A DNA stretch of 64,000 bases from Euglena gracilis (Eukaryota > Euglenida > Euglenophyceae > Euglenales): positions 57,506,619 through 57,570,618 of the forward strand of contig CP154955.1 in the NCBI GenBank assembly GCA_039621445.1. The letters run 5' to 3'. Position 1 is the first letter of the stretch; every line of letters starts with the position of its first letter. Below the pieces are notes generated by a model. That model searched no databases. It saw only the letters and a program-made list of their open reading frames with translations, and was not told where the DNA came from. The position numbers were made by a program, and so were the translations under genes. This document shows, piece by piece, positions 1 through 10,411 of the stretch.

Positions 1-1
1 G

Positions 2-1088
2 TTAGGGGAAAAGCAAATCAAAGAACAATTTGATGCGGTATTACTGCGCTACATCCCCAAACTCATCAAGGAAATTCACCGCGAGGAACTCACGGGACAC
101 ATTTTGACTCCCGATGAGAGGTGGAATTATATTTCCAAACAAATGAAGTTATCACAACTTCTGGGACAGATTGAATCGGCATATCACCACCACCCTACCG
201 CGGGTGTACCCACCGGTTCAGTCCATGCAGTCCAAAGGACTACCCCCAAAATCACCAAAATCACCATCGAGTGATTCCAAAACGCGCTATCCGCGCTCAA
301 ACCCCAAATCCCCGACACGGGAATCCAAACCGCGCTATTCGCGCTCTTCTGACCAAGTTTCGGACAAAGTGTGCTTTTTGTGTAATCAACCGGGACATAT
401 GTCTCGTGAATGTCCGAACCCCCAAGCGCGAAAGCGCAGTAAGAGCCCCCGAGGATCCCTCTCTTCCTGGAGTTCGCGTTCCTCACGATCTGCACATTCG
501 CAGCGGTCGGGATACCGATCGGGTAATGGAAGACCGCGTTCCCGTTCACCCCAACGGAATAGCGGACGTGGTTTTATACCGCGTGGTCGGTCCCCCCGCC
601 CCCCTACCCGCAATCGGGATGCCAATCGCGATTCTTCGCGATCTCGGTCGCGAAGTGGGTCATCCTCTTCGCGATCGGACCGCGATCGAGCGGATAACCG
701 CTCCCCGCGTCGCTATGATGCCAAAAGGCAATCACATTCGCGAACCCGTTGTTCCCTTTGTGGGTCTAAAGACCATCATTCATCCAAGTGCCCCCGTTCC
801 CGCTCTCCCCGCCCCAGCCATGGTCGTCGCGATTCCAACCGCGGTTCTGCCAATAGGCAGCGGGTTGGTTTCAAAATATCCTCTATTGAGGAAAAAGACC
901 TGGCTTCGGGCAGGGCGGGGGATGAGAGCACCGAGGATGAGCTGGTGGAAGACAGGAATGCCATTCGCGCGATACACGCAATTTATTCTAGGAAGGCTAC
1001 CATAGGCCAAAAGGCGACTCCGATATGGAGTAGGGGAGCCCGAGGTCTGAGGGCACGGACCTCTGGGCTGATGAACAGATGGAGGTAG
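2..1088 (+). CDS. Gag-like protein with two zinc knuckles, 5' partial
   Basis: This is the nucleocapsid-type protein of the retroelement. The capsid-like part reads in frame 2 from base 2 to about 270 (helical, K/E/L-rich). From about 171 the frame-3 reading takes over and runs to the stop at 1088, so a frameshift is needed between them. The frame-3 part has a CCHC zinc knuckle near 370-415 (C-X2-C-X4-H-X4-C, in CFLCNQPGHMSRECP). A long Arg/Ser-rich stretch with many RS and SR dipeptides follows, then a second knuckle near 750-795 (CSLCGSKDHHSSKC). Two knuckles split by an RS domain suggest nucleic-acid binding in the particle. The start codon lies outside the window. Confidence 0.75.
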
Positions 1089-1840
1089 GAACTGATCACC
1101 CCTGCCCCCTCTGCCCATCGGTCTTTTTGGTCGGTACCCGGAAAAATTTCGGGTCCCCCACTCCCCGCGCCAAATTTTTGCTTGGAATGTTGAGCAAAGT
1201 AAGCCAAGGGTCATGGAACAGTTGGCGCAACAACAATTTTACACCCGACCCTTCGCTTTGCGTACCCCCCATGGAACTTTTGGTCCAAGCGAAAATCAAA
1301 ACTCAAAATTTCTGTGCACAAGCCAAAATTTTAGTCGACACAGGGTGTCGAATCCCCCTTCTTTTCCGCAACGGACTTATACCAACCCCCCTCATGGTTC
1401 ATGCCAAGAATCCCATCAAAATTATGACCGCTGACAACAGCCCCGTGTGCGGTGGTGACTTGGGATGCAGTTTGGACATAGTCCTCCCCATTATCCCGAA
1501 GCACCACACACACCCCCCACAATTCCAAAATTTTCTGGGTACTTGGGCATTCGAGGCGGATATCGCCGGGTCAGATGTCATACTCGGTTTTCCGTTCCTC
1601 CGGCAACACCGATTGGTGGTGGATTGTCCTTCGCACGGTTTGCGCACTACCCCCCGCACACACACCACACCCCCGAACTTGTTCCCCGTGACATCCCCCA
1701 GGATGTCCCACCGCATTTCCACAACGTTTTCCACAACCGAAAACACCGATTCCTACCCTAGGGGTAAAGAGAAAGCTGCCCCCCTACCCACCGCACTTTT
1801 ACGGCTCGTTTCGATGCGGTGGGGAAAGCCAGTAGCTTAA
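1079..1840 (+). CDS. Retropepsin-like aspartic protease region
   Basis: This frame overlaps the end of Gag by 10 bases and is shifted by -1, a common Gag-to-protease arrangement. It holds a catalytic loop, ILVDTGC near 1330-1350, and about 85 residues later the hydrophobic-hydrophobic-Gly element DVILGFPFL followed by RLVVD near 1575-1625. Both match retroviral-type aspartic proteases, which process the polyprotein. The rest is proline-rich and poorly conserved. No obvious slippery heptamer is visible in the overlap, so frameshifting versus decay is undecided. Confidence 0.7.
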   Translation: MEVGTDHPCPLCPSVFLVGTRKNFGSPTPRAKFLLGMLSKVSQGSWNSWRNNNFTPDPSLCVPPMELLVQAKIKTQNFCAQAKILVDTGCRIPLLFRNGLIPTPLMVHAKNPIKIMTADNSPVCGGDLGCSLDIVLPIIPKHHTHPPQFQNFLGTWAFEADIAGSDVILGFPFLRQHRLVVDCPSHGLRTTPRTHTTPPNLFPVTSPRMSHRISTTFSTTENTDSYPRGKEKAAPLPTALLRLVSMRWGKPVA

Positions 1841-2797
1841 CCCCGCACGTTTCGCTGGGTTCCCAGGCGAAAGCCCAAAGGCCTGAAGTTATAACGGTGT
1901 CGAGTAGCTGCCCAGCTGCGCAACTTTTTCGTTTCCACCAGGTGTGTCGATTTCAGACACCCCTGTACACCCCCCAGCAGCTACCCCAACCGACACCAAC
2001 TTATGCACTGACACCCACACAAACGCGCACCACATGCACCACCCCTCCTACCAATGTGCTCATTGTCGGAGAATCTCCGCTTACCATGATTTTGATTGTG
2101 GATGTCTAGTTGAAACTTCCAAACTAATCCGATTGGATCCCGCAACCGGGATGTTTCCCCTCCTTCACCTGGTAGTGGTACCTATACACGTGGTACGGAT
2201 TTAATAGATAACCAAAAGGTACACAGCCTTGGTACCATGGGTGATACACCCATCAGTACACTTGGTAATTATTCACAGCTCACAAATCCAGTTGGCAGTT
2301 TTTCGCAATTCGCGAAAGTGAATCAAGCACTACAGTGCAAAGGCATAGCCTCCCTCTTCGGATTTGCACATAGAGCTCCCCATGCGCCTATGGCGCTCCC
2401 CAACACCCCCGCGCATATCGCGCTTGCCGCACATAGTGCGAATCCCGCGCATATCGCGCTTGCCGCACATAGTGCGAATCCCGCGCACATCGCGCATTCC
2501 GCGCTATCGCGCATCACCGATGACTGGGTATATGCCCAACCCACCCATGCCCCCCCTGGATCGAGTCCTATGGACATGTGTGTGGATGATTCACAATTCC
2601 GTTGTTCTGTGTTACAGCGTGTTCCCCCCCTTCAGGATGTTGAGCAGATCTCCAAGTACACCAAGGATACCTGGAATGCTTTTCAATTTGGTCAATATCG
2701 AATTTTGAAACATTGGTTTTCAAAAATCGCAGATATGGCGAATTCTTTTGATTTGACCTTGGAAATTGATGCATTCTCCTCCAACGCGCATTCGTGA
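1841..2797 (+). pseudogene. Linker region with Cys-rich stretch and Ala/His-rich repeats
   Basis: Between protease and reverse transcriptase the reading is broken into short overlapping frames. Bases 1944-2204 encode a small Cys-rich stretch (CAHC then CGC near 2055-2105) that could be a zinc site. The frame from 2237 to the TGA at 2795 encodes 186 residues, including two 12-residue copies of PAHIALAAHSAN and a shorter third (nucleotides about 2407-2500). The repeats look recently expanded. No domain is recognised in the first 150 residues; the end leads into the DIRS-like block described separately. Confidence 0.45.
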
Positions 2798-3100
2798 TTA
2801 CCGCGACATTGGTCGCAACATTCTAACACTTTTGATAAGTTTTGGGGAGACACTATCCTATGGATGCATCCCCCCCTGAAACTTATCCCGCTTGTTGTAG
2901 ATAAGATTTTCAAAGGATCAAGCGCGAGGCGCATTACTTGTTCCTGTGAATCCCGAAGAGGAGTGGTTTCAAAATTTGACTTATGTCACATTTTATTGGT
3001 GGGACCTACCAAACGATGTTCCTCTATTCGAGGATTTCCGTGGAGTGGTATTACCACCTTTTCAAGAAATCATTTTCCGTGTATGTTTCTTTGATGCTTT
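2690..3100 (+). pseudogene. DIRS-like NPP-type (adenine-methyltransferase-like) block upstream of RT
   Basis: Across an in-frame TGA (2795-2797) and a frameshift near 2925-2937 the conceptual reading shows, in order, LEIDAFSSNAHS, LPRHWSQ, WMHPPLKLIPLVVDKIF, ALLVPVNPEEEWFQ and VTFYWW. The same order of signals is seen in the DIRS-like elements of this window after RNase H (lone LPRF-type stretch, NPPW followed by a hydrophobic helix, then a V-P-W/Y run). In DIRS elements that part is called the methyltransferase-like domain. In this copy the first residue of the NPP motif is H. The function is unproven, and the position before RT in a Gypsy-type element is unusual. Confidence 0.45.
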
Positions 3101-5705
3101 CCATGTTTCTCAATCTCCACCCCTGAATGTTAGTGTGTTGGATCATACCGACTATGTGGGAGCCGATACGGCTTTTGTCCATAATGCCGATAGGCATCAC
3201 CGTTCGGAACCCCCTATGGTCGATATGACCCATAAACAGGTTTTCGCTGTCATTGAAAGTGCAGGACAGCATCCCAAATCAGCAGAATTTTGTACGCGCA
3301 TCAGTCGCGAATTTTCTGGTGTTTTGGAAAACCCTGTTTACGCTTGCGATGTAGATCCCGCTTTTCGCGGACCTTTTGGAGTTTGTAAGATTGAGCTTAA
3401 GGAAGGCGCAAAGCCAATGCATCGGAAATTTTTCCGTAATTTAGGAGAAAGAGAGATAGCTCTCAATGAAATGATTGAAAAGCTCATAGAGCGGAAGTGG
3501 ATCATCCCTTCCAAAAGTGAATGGACCTCCCAAGCTTTTGCGGTTCCTAAGCCCCCAGACCCATCAGGTCAGAAAAAGTGGAGGCTGGTACTGGATTATC
3601 AGTACTTAAACTCGCAAACTAAGGATGACCCATTCGCGTTACCTCTAATTGAGGACCTTATCACAAAGCAAGCGGATAACCGCTTGTGGTCAATTTTTGA
3701 CCTGGAGGATGGTTTCCACCAAATGCATCTGGATCCCGATTCGCAAGCCTATACGGCTTTTGTAACATCCAAAGGTGTTTACCAATGGACGGTTTTACCA
3801 ATGGGTGTTAAGAATGGACCAGCAATGTTTCAGCGCATGATCCAATGGGTCTTACGGGATTTACCGTTTGCGCTGGAATACATTGATGATGTTTTGGTTG
3901 GTACCCCCCCTCCCTCAGCGAATACACACGAGAACATTCTCGACATTCACTATCGTAATGTTCGCGCGGTATTAGCCGCATTTCTCAAACACAGACTCTT
4001 TGTCAAAGGTGCTAAAATGCACTTATTTCGCGAAACGATAAAGTTTTTCGGTCACATTCTCAATAATGGCCAACGCCGAGCGGCGCCTAGCAAACTAGAG
4101 GCCATTAAGAAATGGACACCTGAGGTCATCAAGACCATCACCCATTTGAAAGGGTTTTTGGGATTAGCCCAATATTACGCGATTTACATGAAAGATTTCG
4201 CGAAAATTGCGGTACCTCTAACGAGGCAACTCAAAAATCGCGCACCCGAGAATACCAAAATCAAATGGGACGCAGATATGCGTGAAGCTCTAGAGAGCAT
4301 TAAAAAGCTCATGCTTGAAAATGTCGTACTCGACATCGCGGATCCCTATAAGCCTTATGTGCTAGAAGTCGATAGCAGCGATTATGCTGTAGGCGGAGTT
4401 CTAAGCCAGCATAACAGGGCTAACGAATTGCGCCCTGTAGCATTCTTCAGTAGAAAGCTACAAGGTGAAGATGGCAAAGGCCAAGTCAAATGGAGCATCC
4501 GTGAGAAGGAAACGTACGCAATCGTACTTATTTTACAAAAATGCCGTAGCTGGGTCGCCAGTTCCTTGGTACAAATACTGGTGTTGACTGACCATGAGAG
4601 TCTTCAACACTGGTATACCGAGGATCTGAACAAAGCCATGTCATCCGTAGGCCGAAGATGCCGATGGCATGAATTTTTGAGCCAGTTCAACCTAGTGGTT
4701 GTATATACCCCTGGCCACACACAAAAAGTAGCAGACCCGCTCAGTCGAGCACCCTGGCATTACCCCGGTAACCCGGATGAAGGTGATGCCACCTTTCATG
4801 GAAGCCAAGAGGCTGATGAATTCGCACGTCGATATGACGCAGCCGACGATATGTTGGATTCTTTTCCCGTTTCATCGATTTTCCATTCGTTGCCAGTCTC
4901 TCCTATACGGGGGAGAAGGCGGCGAGGCCGCACACCTGGTCCCCGTCGCATTACGCGATCTGAATCCCCTTCCCCCCTCTTCTTTCGCGAATGGGATTAT
5001 TCCCATGACCCTGTATATAGCACGATAGTGCACAGACTGCGCAATGGCGAGGTTGTACATAATTTTTCCCTTTCCCCTTTACGGTTGGTTTACCGCGATG
5101 ATGCGGGATATAAATATTGTATACCCCGTGACTTGGTTGATGAAGTACTTTTGTGTTATCACAACCAAGGTCACCCTGGGGCCCCCAAACTTCTTTCTTT
5201 GGTGGGTCGCAGGTACTGTACAACCCTGAAAGAAAACGATTTGCATTCGCGCTGCTTGCAAATTTCGCAACGGTGCCAAATTTGTCAGGCGGTAAAACCG
5301 CGCAGAGGTACCCCCCCTGGTACGCTTGATTTTTTCCCCGTACCCCCTGAGATTTTTACAACCCTCTGCATGGATTTTCTGGAATTAGAACCTTGCAAAG
5401 GATCAGACGGCAAACTTTACGATTATGTTTTTGTTGTCGTCTGTAGGCTGAGTGGTCATATAGTAGCCATTCCATGCCAAAAGGCAGGGTTGACCGCGCA
5501 AATTTTAGCGCAGATATTTATGGAGAGGTGTATATGCCTAATGGGCTTACCGAATGAGATTGTCAGTGATCAAGATCATTTGATCTCCTCTCGATTCTTC
5601 ACAACCCTATGTGGTTTACTGGGAATCGAGCAGCATTTTTCCATTATATATCGCCCGAAGGGCAATGGCCGCGCCGAGGCAGCAGTGAAAGCTGTTGTAC
5701 CCTGA
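2946..5705 (+). CDS. Pol: reverse transcriptase, RNase H and integrase
   Basis: This is a single open frame of about 919 codons. The start given is simply the first usable codon; the frame continues the block upstream. Reverse transcriptase spans about residues 150-380, with WRLVLDYQYLN near residue 212 and the YIDD catalytic box near residue 312. RNase H follows: EVDSSDYAVGG (Asp), REKETYAIV (Glu) and LTDHESLQ (Asp) at about residues 475-550. The integrase has a HHCC zinc finger (HNQGH then CQIC, about residues 738-780) and a catalytic D,D-35-E triad (CMDF, SDQD, GRAE at about 808, 873 and 910). Spacing of the last Asp and Glu is exactly 35. The frame stops 8 codons after the Glu, so the usual integrase C-terminal domain is missing or frameshifted. 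Confidence 0.9.
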   Translation: MNPEEEWFQNLTYVTFYWWDLPNDVPLFEDFRGVVLPPFQEIIFRVCFFDAFHVSQSPPLNVSVLDHTDYVGADTAFVHNADRHHRSEPPMVDMTHKQVFAVIESAGQHPKSAEFCTRISREFSGVLENPVYACDVDPAFRGPFGVCKIELKEGAKPMHRKFFRNLGEREIALNEMIEKLIERKWIIPSKSEWTSQAFAVPKPPDPSGQKKWRLVLDYQYLNSQTKDDPFALPLIEDLITKQADNRLWSIFDLEDGFHQMHLDPDSQAYTAFVTSKGVYQWTVLPMGVKNGPAMFQRMIQWVLRDLPFALEYIDDVLVGTPPPSANTHENILDIHYRNVRAVLAAFLKHRLFVKGAKMHLFRETIKFFGHILNNGQRRAAPSKLEAIKKWTPEVIKTITHLKGFLGLAQYYAIYMKDFAKIAVPLTRQLKNRAPENTKIKWDADMREALESIKKLMLENVVLDIADPYKPYVLEVDSSDYAVGGVLSQHNRANELRPVAFFSRKLQGEDGKGQVKWSIREKETYAIVLILQKCRSWVASSLVQILVLTDHESLQHWYTEDLNKAMSSVGRRCRWHEFLSQFNLVVVYTPGHTQKVADPLSRAPWHYPGNPDEGDATFHGSQEADEFARRYDAADDMLDSFPVSSIFHSLPVSPIRGRRRRGRTPGPRRITRSESPSPLFFREWDYSHDPVYSTIVHRLRNGEVVHNFSLSPLRLVYRDDAGYKYCIPRDLVDEVLLCYHNQGHPGAPKLLSLVGRRYCTTLKENDLHSRCLQISQRCQICQAVKPRRGTPPGTLDFFPVPPEIFTTLCMDFLELEPCKGSDGKLYDYVFVVVCRLSGHIVAIPCQKAGLTAQILAQIFMERCICLMGLPNEIVSDQDHLISSRFFTTLCGLLGIEQHFSIIYRPKGNGRAEAAVKAVVP

Positions 5706-6924
5706 GGACGTATTGTCCAGAGTGGACCCACTCAACACTCGCCAGGCTAGGATCAATATGATCCGCAATAGCAGTGACCCCTGGCTGAACAAGTGGATCA
5801 AGCCCTTGTTCCACCGGGATCAACCCGGAATTTTCACAACCAGCCACACTTGGCGTTTTTGGAATGCGAAATCTCCAAGGGTATTATTAGCCCAATATTT
5901 TGGAGGAAATTTCGTGCTGGATTTCCAGGACAATGATCCACTATTGTGGTTATATACAGCATGCCATAGGCTACGAAACGACATGCCCGCAGTGCATATC
6001 TGCACAGGCAACCCGGACAGCATAAGCTTCCACCATGATGCTTATGTGCGCAATTGCGCAGCATTGGTTTGTGGCGATTGCCTACTTACATGGTCCAATA
6101 TGGACAATTTCCGTTGGACGGAAAATGACTATGACAAGGACATACCTGTCCGTTGCATCAACTGCCTACAGGCAGAATTCTGGTTACCTGCCACTGGCGG
6201 TATGACTACAGTCATACCAGAAAACGAAGACCATCTGGTCAAATTCAATCAGGACTATAAGTCCCAAATCAATTTCTACCAGTTCAGGAAGTTTAAAGCT
6301 GTACACATCTACCGCACAGGCGGAATCGCCAAAGATTTTCATCTTGACAGCGCAGCTGTCCGAGTCGCAGTCGAGTCAGCAGGCAAGGCCAAAGTGCCAT
6401 ACATTTTTCAAGATTCCGATTGGGACAGGGTGATATACCCACTTTTTACGGCACAAAGCCTGCCAAACCGACCGAATTTTACCTTTCTGTTGCCGGAATA
6501 CCCCCCTGAGGCCTACAAAATGGAATTTACCGTTTGGGTAAGAGAAGTTTTAAGGCCCTTCACCATCCGAGCGCGAGTCGCAGGTTGGCACACCAAGGCA
6601 GATCCTGCCGTTTACCCGGGGATACCCCCACAGGTTCAATGCAACCATCCCCGCCTAAATTTTTGGATCTGGCCGGCAATGTTACCACTTTTCTTCTGGG
6701 ATAACCTCCAGAATTTTCTGCATCGAGAAGCCAACAGGCTTGGAGTACGATTACCCGATGGGTATACACAAAAATGGGAATATCCCGACTTTGATGTCGA
6801 TGAGCCTGAAAGGCAACTTGTAAATTTCGAACCTCCGACACTGGAGATAGTGGAATCTCCTGAAGGAGACTACGTTCGGGAGATCAGACCACCGACTCCC
6901 AGGAAATGGCCATCTGTGCCATAG
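5695..6924 (+). CDS. Accessory reading frame of unknown function after integrase
   Basis: This open frame of about 409 codons overlaps the end of the integrase frame by 11 bases in another phase. There is no ATG at its 5' end, so it may be reached by frameshifting or reinitiation, or its start may have decayed. It does not resemble an integrase C-terminus or an envelope. Visible features are two CXXC pairs 26 residues apart (VCGDC and RCINC, about residues 123-155), preceded by HH and C residues as in the second half of a RING-type finger; many aromatic residues; and an acidic, proline-rich tail. A zinc-binding role is only a guess. The frame stays open for 1.2 kb in a decayed element, which argues that it was once translated. 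Confidence 0.5.
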   Translation: MYPEDVLSRVDPLNTRQARINMIRNSSDPWLNKWIKPLFHRDQPGIFTTSHTWRFWNAKSPRVLLAQYFGGNFVLDFQDNDPLLWLYTACHRLRNDMPAVHICTGNPDSISFHHDAYVRNCAALVCGDCLLTWSNMDNFRWTENDYDKDIPVRCINCLQAEFWLPATGGMTTVIPENEDHLVKFNQDYKSQINFYQFRKFKAVHIYRTGGIAKDFHLDSAAVRVAVESAGKAKVPYIFQDSDWDRVIYPLFTAQSLPNRPNFTFLLPEYPPEAYKMEFTVWVREVLRPFTIRARVAGWHTKADPAVYPGIPPQVQCNHPRLNFWIWPAMLPLFFWDNLQNFLHREANRLGVRLPDGYTQKWEYPDFDVDEPERQLVNFEPPTLEIVESPEGDYVREIRPPTPRKWPSVP

Positions 6925-8150
6925 ATACCCCAGGCTTACAGGCCACAGGTCCATGGACCCTGTTCTCACCTTTCCATCAGGCCTATAGGCCCTGTATTCG
7001 GTATCCATCCCAGGCACATCTGCCAATATGTATTTTTTACTCTACATATTACCCCCTCTCTTCTGGGCTACCGCCCGTCTATCGAGGTATATGCCTCTGG
7101 GGATACCCCATCGACAACATCGTGTCCGCGCAGCGCTGTGAAGCCTTCCCACAGCGGTATATGCCGCCAGTAAGAAGACACACAGCGTACAGCGCGCACA
7201 CCGTAATAATAGCTCCAAACTTGTTACTTTTCGGCTATAAGGCCACATAAGACTGCCAGACAGCAAAACTTCTGCTAAGGTCTTTTGAACAGCCCCCCAC
7301 TCCTCTCTCCTTTACCCCCCTGGGCAAAATATCGATGTCGCCGGCAGTTGGTTTTGTAAATAGGTCTTTCTCCCTGGTCAGATATGACTGGCCAGGCGCC
7401 CCCTCCTTCCACACCCCACCCTTCAATCTTTTCCGATTATGGAATGAGACCTCCCCGCGTGTCATAGACACACCCCAAACTGGGTGGATGGGACTTCCTG
7501 GAATGGAAACCTTCCAGCCCCATTTCCCAATGGGCTCTTCCGCTTCCACCGCTTTGCCGCAATAAGTAGGCACCGCATGAGCGGTTAACCACTTTTGCGC
7601 GTTTTTGCGTTATTTCGCAATTTCCTCCCCACACCCCTGGTGACAGGAAAACCAAAAGACGCAAACGGCCCTGTGACAGGTCCCCGTCCCCAGGACTGTG
7701 TCCGGCATTCCGACTGGCCTGGTCCAGTAGGGAAATCGAGCATAGCCCTGGGAGGGGGATGTGTACCAGGCAGCCGTAAGGCCATGGTACTGTGTATGTA
7801 GGTATAAGCCTACGGCCAGATATAGCTCTCAGCCCCATACACAGTACTATGCTAGGTGGTATTCCTACAGATGGCCAACGGCCTGAATTAGGAATACCAA
7901 TGCCTAATCCTGTTCTCCTCTCCACAGGTGGTATTCTTTTCATTTCATTTTGTCTTTGCAAGACTTGATTTCCAAGTTTGCTTTTTCACATTTTGAAGTC
8001 CTGAAAGGACACTTGTCACTTTCTTGGTCCGTAGCCCGTAGGGCTCCTCCCCTGTCTTGTGCTCTGCCTCTTAATTGGGGAAAGGGGCTTTTCAACTTTT
8101 ATATTATTTTATTTTTCTTTTCTGTTACTCCAACTTTTACTTTTCAAAGT
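6925..8150. other. Intergenic, no gene seen; dispersed repeat at 7720-7860
   Basis: No convincing coding sequence was found. Bases 7720-7860 (CTGGTCCAGTAGGGAAATC then a GGGAGGGGGATGTGTACCAG segment) recur at about 24,800-24,980, and a more diverged form lies at 21,650-21,770, so a dispersed repeat is present. The 3' part of the Gypsy-like element, perhaps a long terminal repeat, may lie in 6925-7300, but no second copy is available in the window to prove it. Confidence 0.4.
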
Positions 8151-8323
8151 AGGACGCCGCCACAAGGAGAAAGCGAGGAAAGCAGGGTTGGACGTACACT
8201 GTTGGCTGACGATGCTGCTCCGACGTGGCGGCGTGGCTGACCGAGGGCGTTTGAAGACAAATTTTCTGACACGGGTGGGGGTCAGGCTCACAATGTCTTT
8301 GTGCTTTGCCCTCGGTATCCCGT

Positions 8324-9260
8324 CTAGGTTTTCCTTGAGGGAGTACGAGACACCTCGGGCTCCGCACTTTGCGATTGCGAGGCCAGATTGTGCACTAAAA
8401 TTTGAGGGGCCGGGGAATTTTCTAAATCACCTTGGGCACCAAGTCTCTGATAGTGGGCTGTAGTAACATCCACCCCGCTCCACTGACTAATTTTGCAAAC
8501 TTCTTCCGCAGAAAGGCCTAATTGTCTGTGTATACCGACACTCCTGCCCCACTGGAGTTGGCCCCCCACCTGGGGTTACCCCCTTTTTGGTCAAAAAATT
8601 CTTTGGTGATAGAAGCAATGGTATCTTCCTTAATGGCTTTATAGGGGGTTTTAACGTAATTAAAAGGGGGCTCCCAGGATTCACAAAGAAACGTGTTGCT
8701 GCCACATAAGACATGATCAAATGAAAGGGACTGATTTGGGGGCACTGGGGAATAGAGACAACTCTCTCCCACTTGTGATTTTTTGACTTTTACGTTTGAC
8801 TTTTTATGTAGGGTGCCCCCCCCAACATGCTAGTGGTTCTTTGGACCTGTGCTAAATCAGATGATCTGTAGAAACAGAGGATTCGTGAACAGAAAATGAG
8901 TTGTGTACACAATATACACATACCCGAGAGCAGGGGGGACTGTACCAGCCCCAGGAGGATAGTGAGTGGATCCCAGAATGCACCATATTTCTCCAAATTT
9001 TGGTTTCAAAGCCTTTTTTAAGGTGCCAACATGGCATGGAACCTTAGGCCACCAAAGCCAGGGATCAAAAGCGTAGCACTATGTGCATTGTGTGATTGGA
9101 CCTTTAAGAATTGAAACAGTTTAATTAAAGCATCAACCACTTTGTCAGTGGTGGCTTCAGGGGAGGGTACCCCCGTTTTGTCCAAAATCACCCATAAGAG
9201 CATAAAAGCACTTTGTAACGCTTTAAACTGGGTTTATTCCCAGGAAATGGTTAATGGTTT
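8324..9260 (-). pseudogene. DIRS-like tyrosine recombinase, broken (copy A)
   Basis: The - strand contains AHNSATLLIPGFGGLRF (about 9,080), the SDLAQVQRTTS segment (about 8,850) and the C-terminal part near 8,550. In copies B, C and E the C-terminal part carries HSTRGAG, the H-X-X-R box of the tyrosine recombinase family. In copy A that position reads NSSGAG, so the catalytic His and Arg are lost. Stops separate all pieces. Confidence 0.65.
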
Positions 9261-9274
9261 ATTTTGTATTCGTT

Positions 9275-10322
9275 TCACCAGAATTTTCCTGAGCAAATCA
9301 TGCAAAGGAGGGGCCACCTGGGGGGTGGCCTTCTTTCACCCCTGCAATTGGTAAACATACCCTGATAGGGGGTGATTTTAAGGCAGGAGGTCCCTGGTAC
9401 TTTCATTTTTATTAACTGGGGACACCGTGTGGCCGAATACCAGTAGGGGGTGACCATCAAAACTTTAGCCTGTGGAAACATTTTTAATCTGGGTAGAATA
9501 TTTTGAATTACAGACCAGGGGGGTTTACATAAAGATCCCCCATGTTTTCCAGTGGACATTGTAAGGCATCCACCGCTGTAGTTTACATAAGCCTCAAAAC
9601 AAACCATTTTGCCTCACCAGGCAACAAAAAACTGCCCAATTTTGCGGCCAGGTGTCCCCACTTGCATTTGTTGAACTGCTGCCTCGGCCCACTGAAAAAG
9701 TTGGCGGTCCAGGGAATAATCCCCCCTGTCCAATTCCCACCTGCTTATGGGGTCTGCTAGGCATTCATTTGAAGGGACGCACTTTACTAGGTATGTGTTG
9801 TGTATCATGCACCATTTGAAAAAGGGCCTTGATATGGAATTGAAGCTTTTCAGCCCCCTCGCCTTTTGTTAAGTAATTACTTAGTAAATTACTTCATTGT
9901 CCACTAAGAGAGATACCGTTTCTCCTGGCTGGCTGAGGCTTTGCACTGTGCTTAATGCTGCACATAATTATTTTCCATATATGTGCAAAATGGATTTTCC
10001 CCACCAAAATTCCTGCACAATTTTGGCTGCTCGAATGTCAAGCCCTACCCAGGCATGGGTGAGGCTGTCTGAACGCAACTCCCTAATTGCACTTTGGGTG
10101 AAGGGTCTTTCCCCCCAGGTGTCCAGCATAATTTTGAGTTCTCTTAATTGGTCTTTTATTCTTTGTGAAATGGGGTGTTTTGAGTCCCAGGGGGCTGTGT
10201 AATTTTCCACCAAAAATTGTTATTTCATCCGTAAAGGCCCTTAGAAACGCCAGGCCGTTAGGTTGCATCAATTGGTCTAACATGGAGGCCAGTTGACGTT
10301 TTGACATGTAATCATTTTTCAC
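9275..10322 (-). pseudogene. RNase H and methyltransferase-like part, broken (copy A)
   Basis: Fragments in different frames spell out the connection region, RNase H (10,213-9,968 and 9,808-9,614, with CLADPISRWELDRGDYSLD) and the block containing NPPWSVIQN, VTPYWYSAT and FTNCRGERRPPPRW (9,607-9,275). The NPPW is the motif used to call this block methyltransferase-like in DIRS elements. Several stops and frameshifts are present. Confidence 0.65.
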
Positions 10323-10411
10323 AATTTTTTCAGCTCCTTTCTTACTGCTTTATTTTTGGGTAGGCACCTGTAACTTTCCTTCTTTGAAGTTTAGTTGAAA
10401 ACCCAGATGCG

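Larger units (their letters stand above)
1..6924 (+). mobile_element. Ty3/Gypsy-like retrotransposon, 5' end cut by window, decayed
   Basis: One element is inferred because Gag, protease, reverse transcriptase, RNase H and integrase follow each other on the + strand in the Ty3/Gypsy order. The reading frame changes several times: Gag capsid part in frame 2, zinc knuckles in frame 3, protease in frame 2, polymerase in frame 3. An in-frame TGA at 2795 and a frameshift near 2930 show that this copy is decayed. I could not find a pair of long terminal repeats, so the outer ends are unknown; the 3' limit given is the end of the last reading frame. Two features are unlike the textbook element: a DIRS-like block upstream of the reverse transcriptase and an extra reading frame after the integrase. 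Confidence 0.8.

Noticed and set aside
1-7300. Long terminal repeats of the Gypsy-like element
   Set aside because: No repeated pair with TG...CA ends could be found; the 5' side is outside the window.
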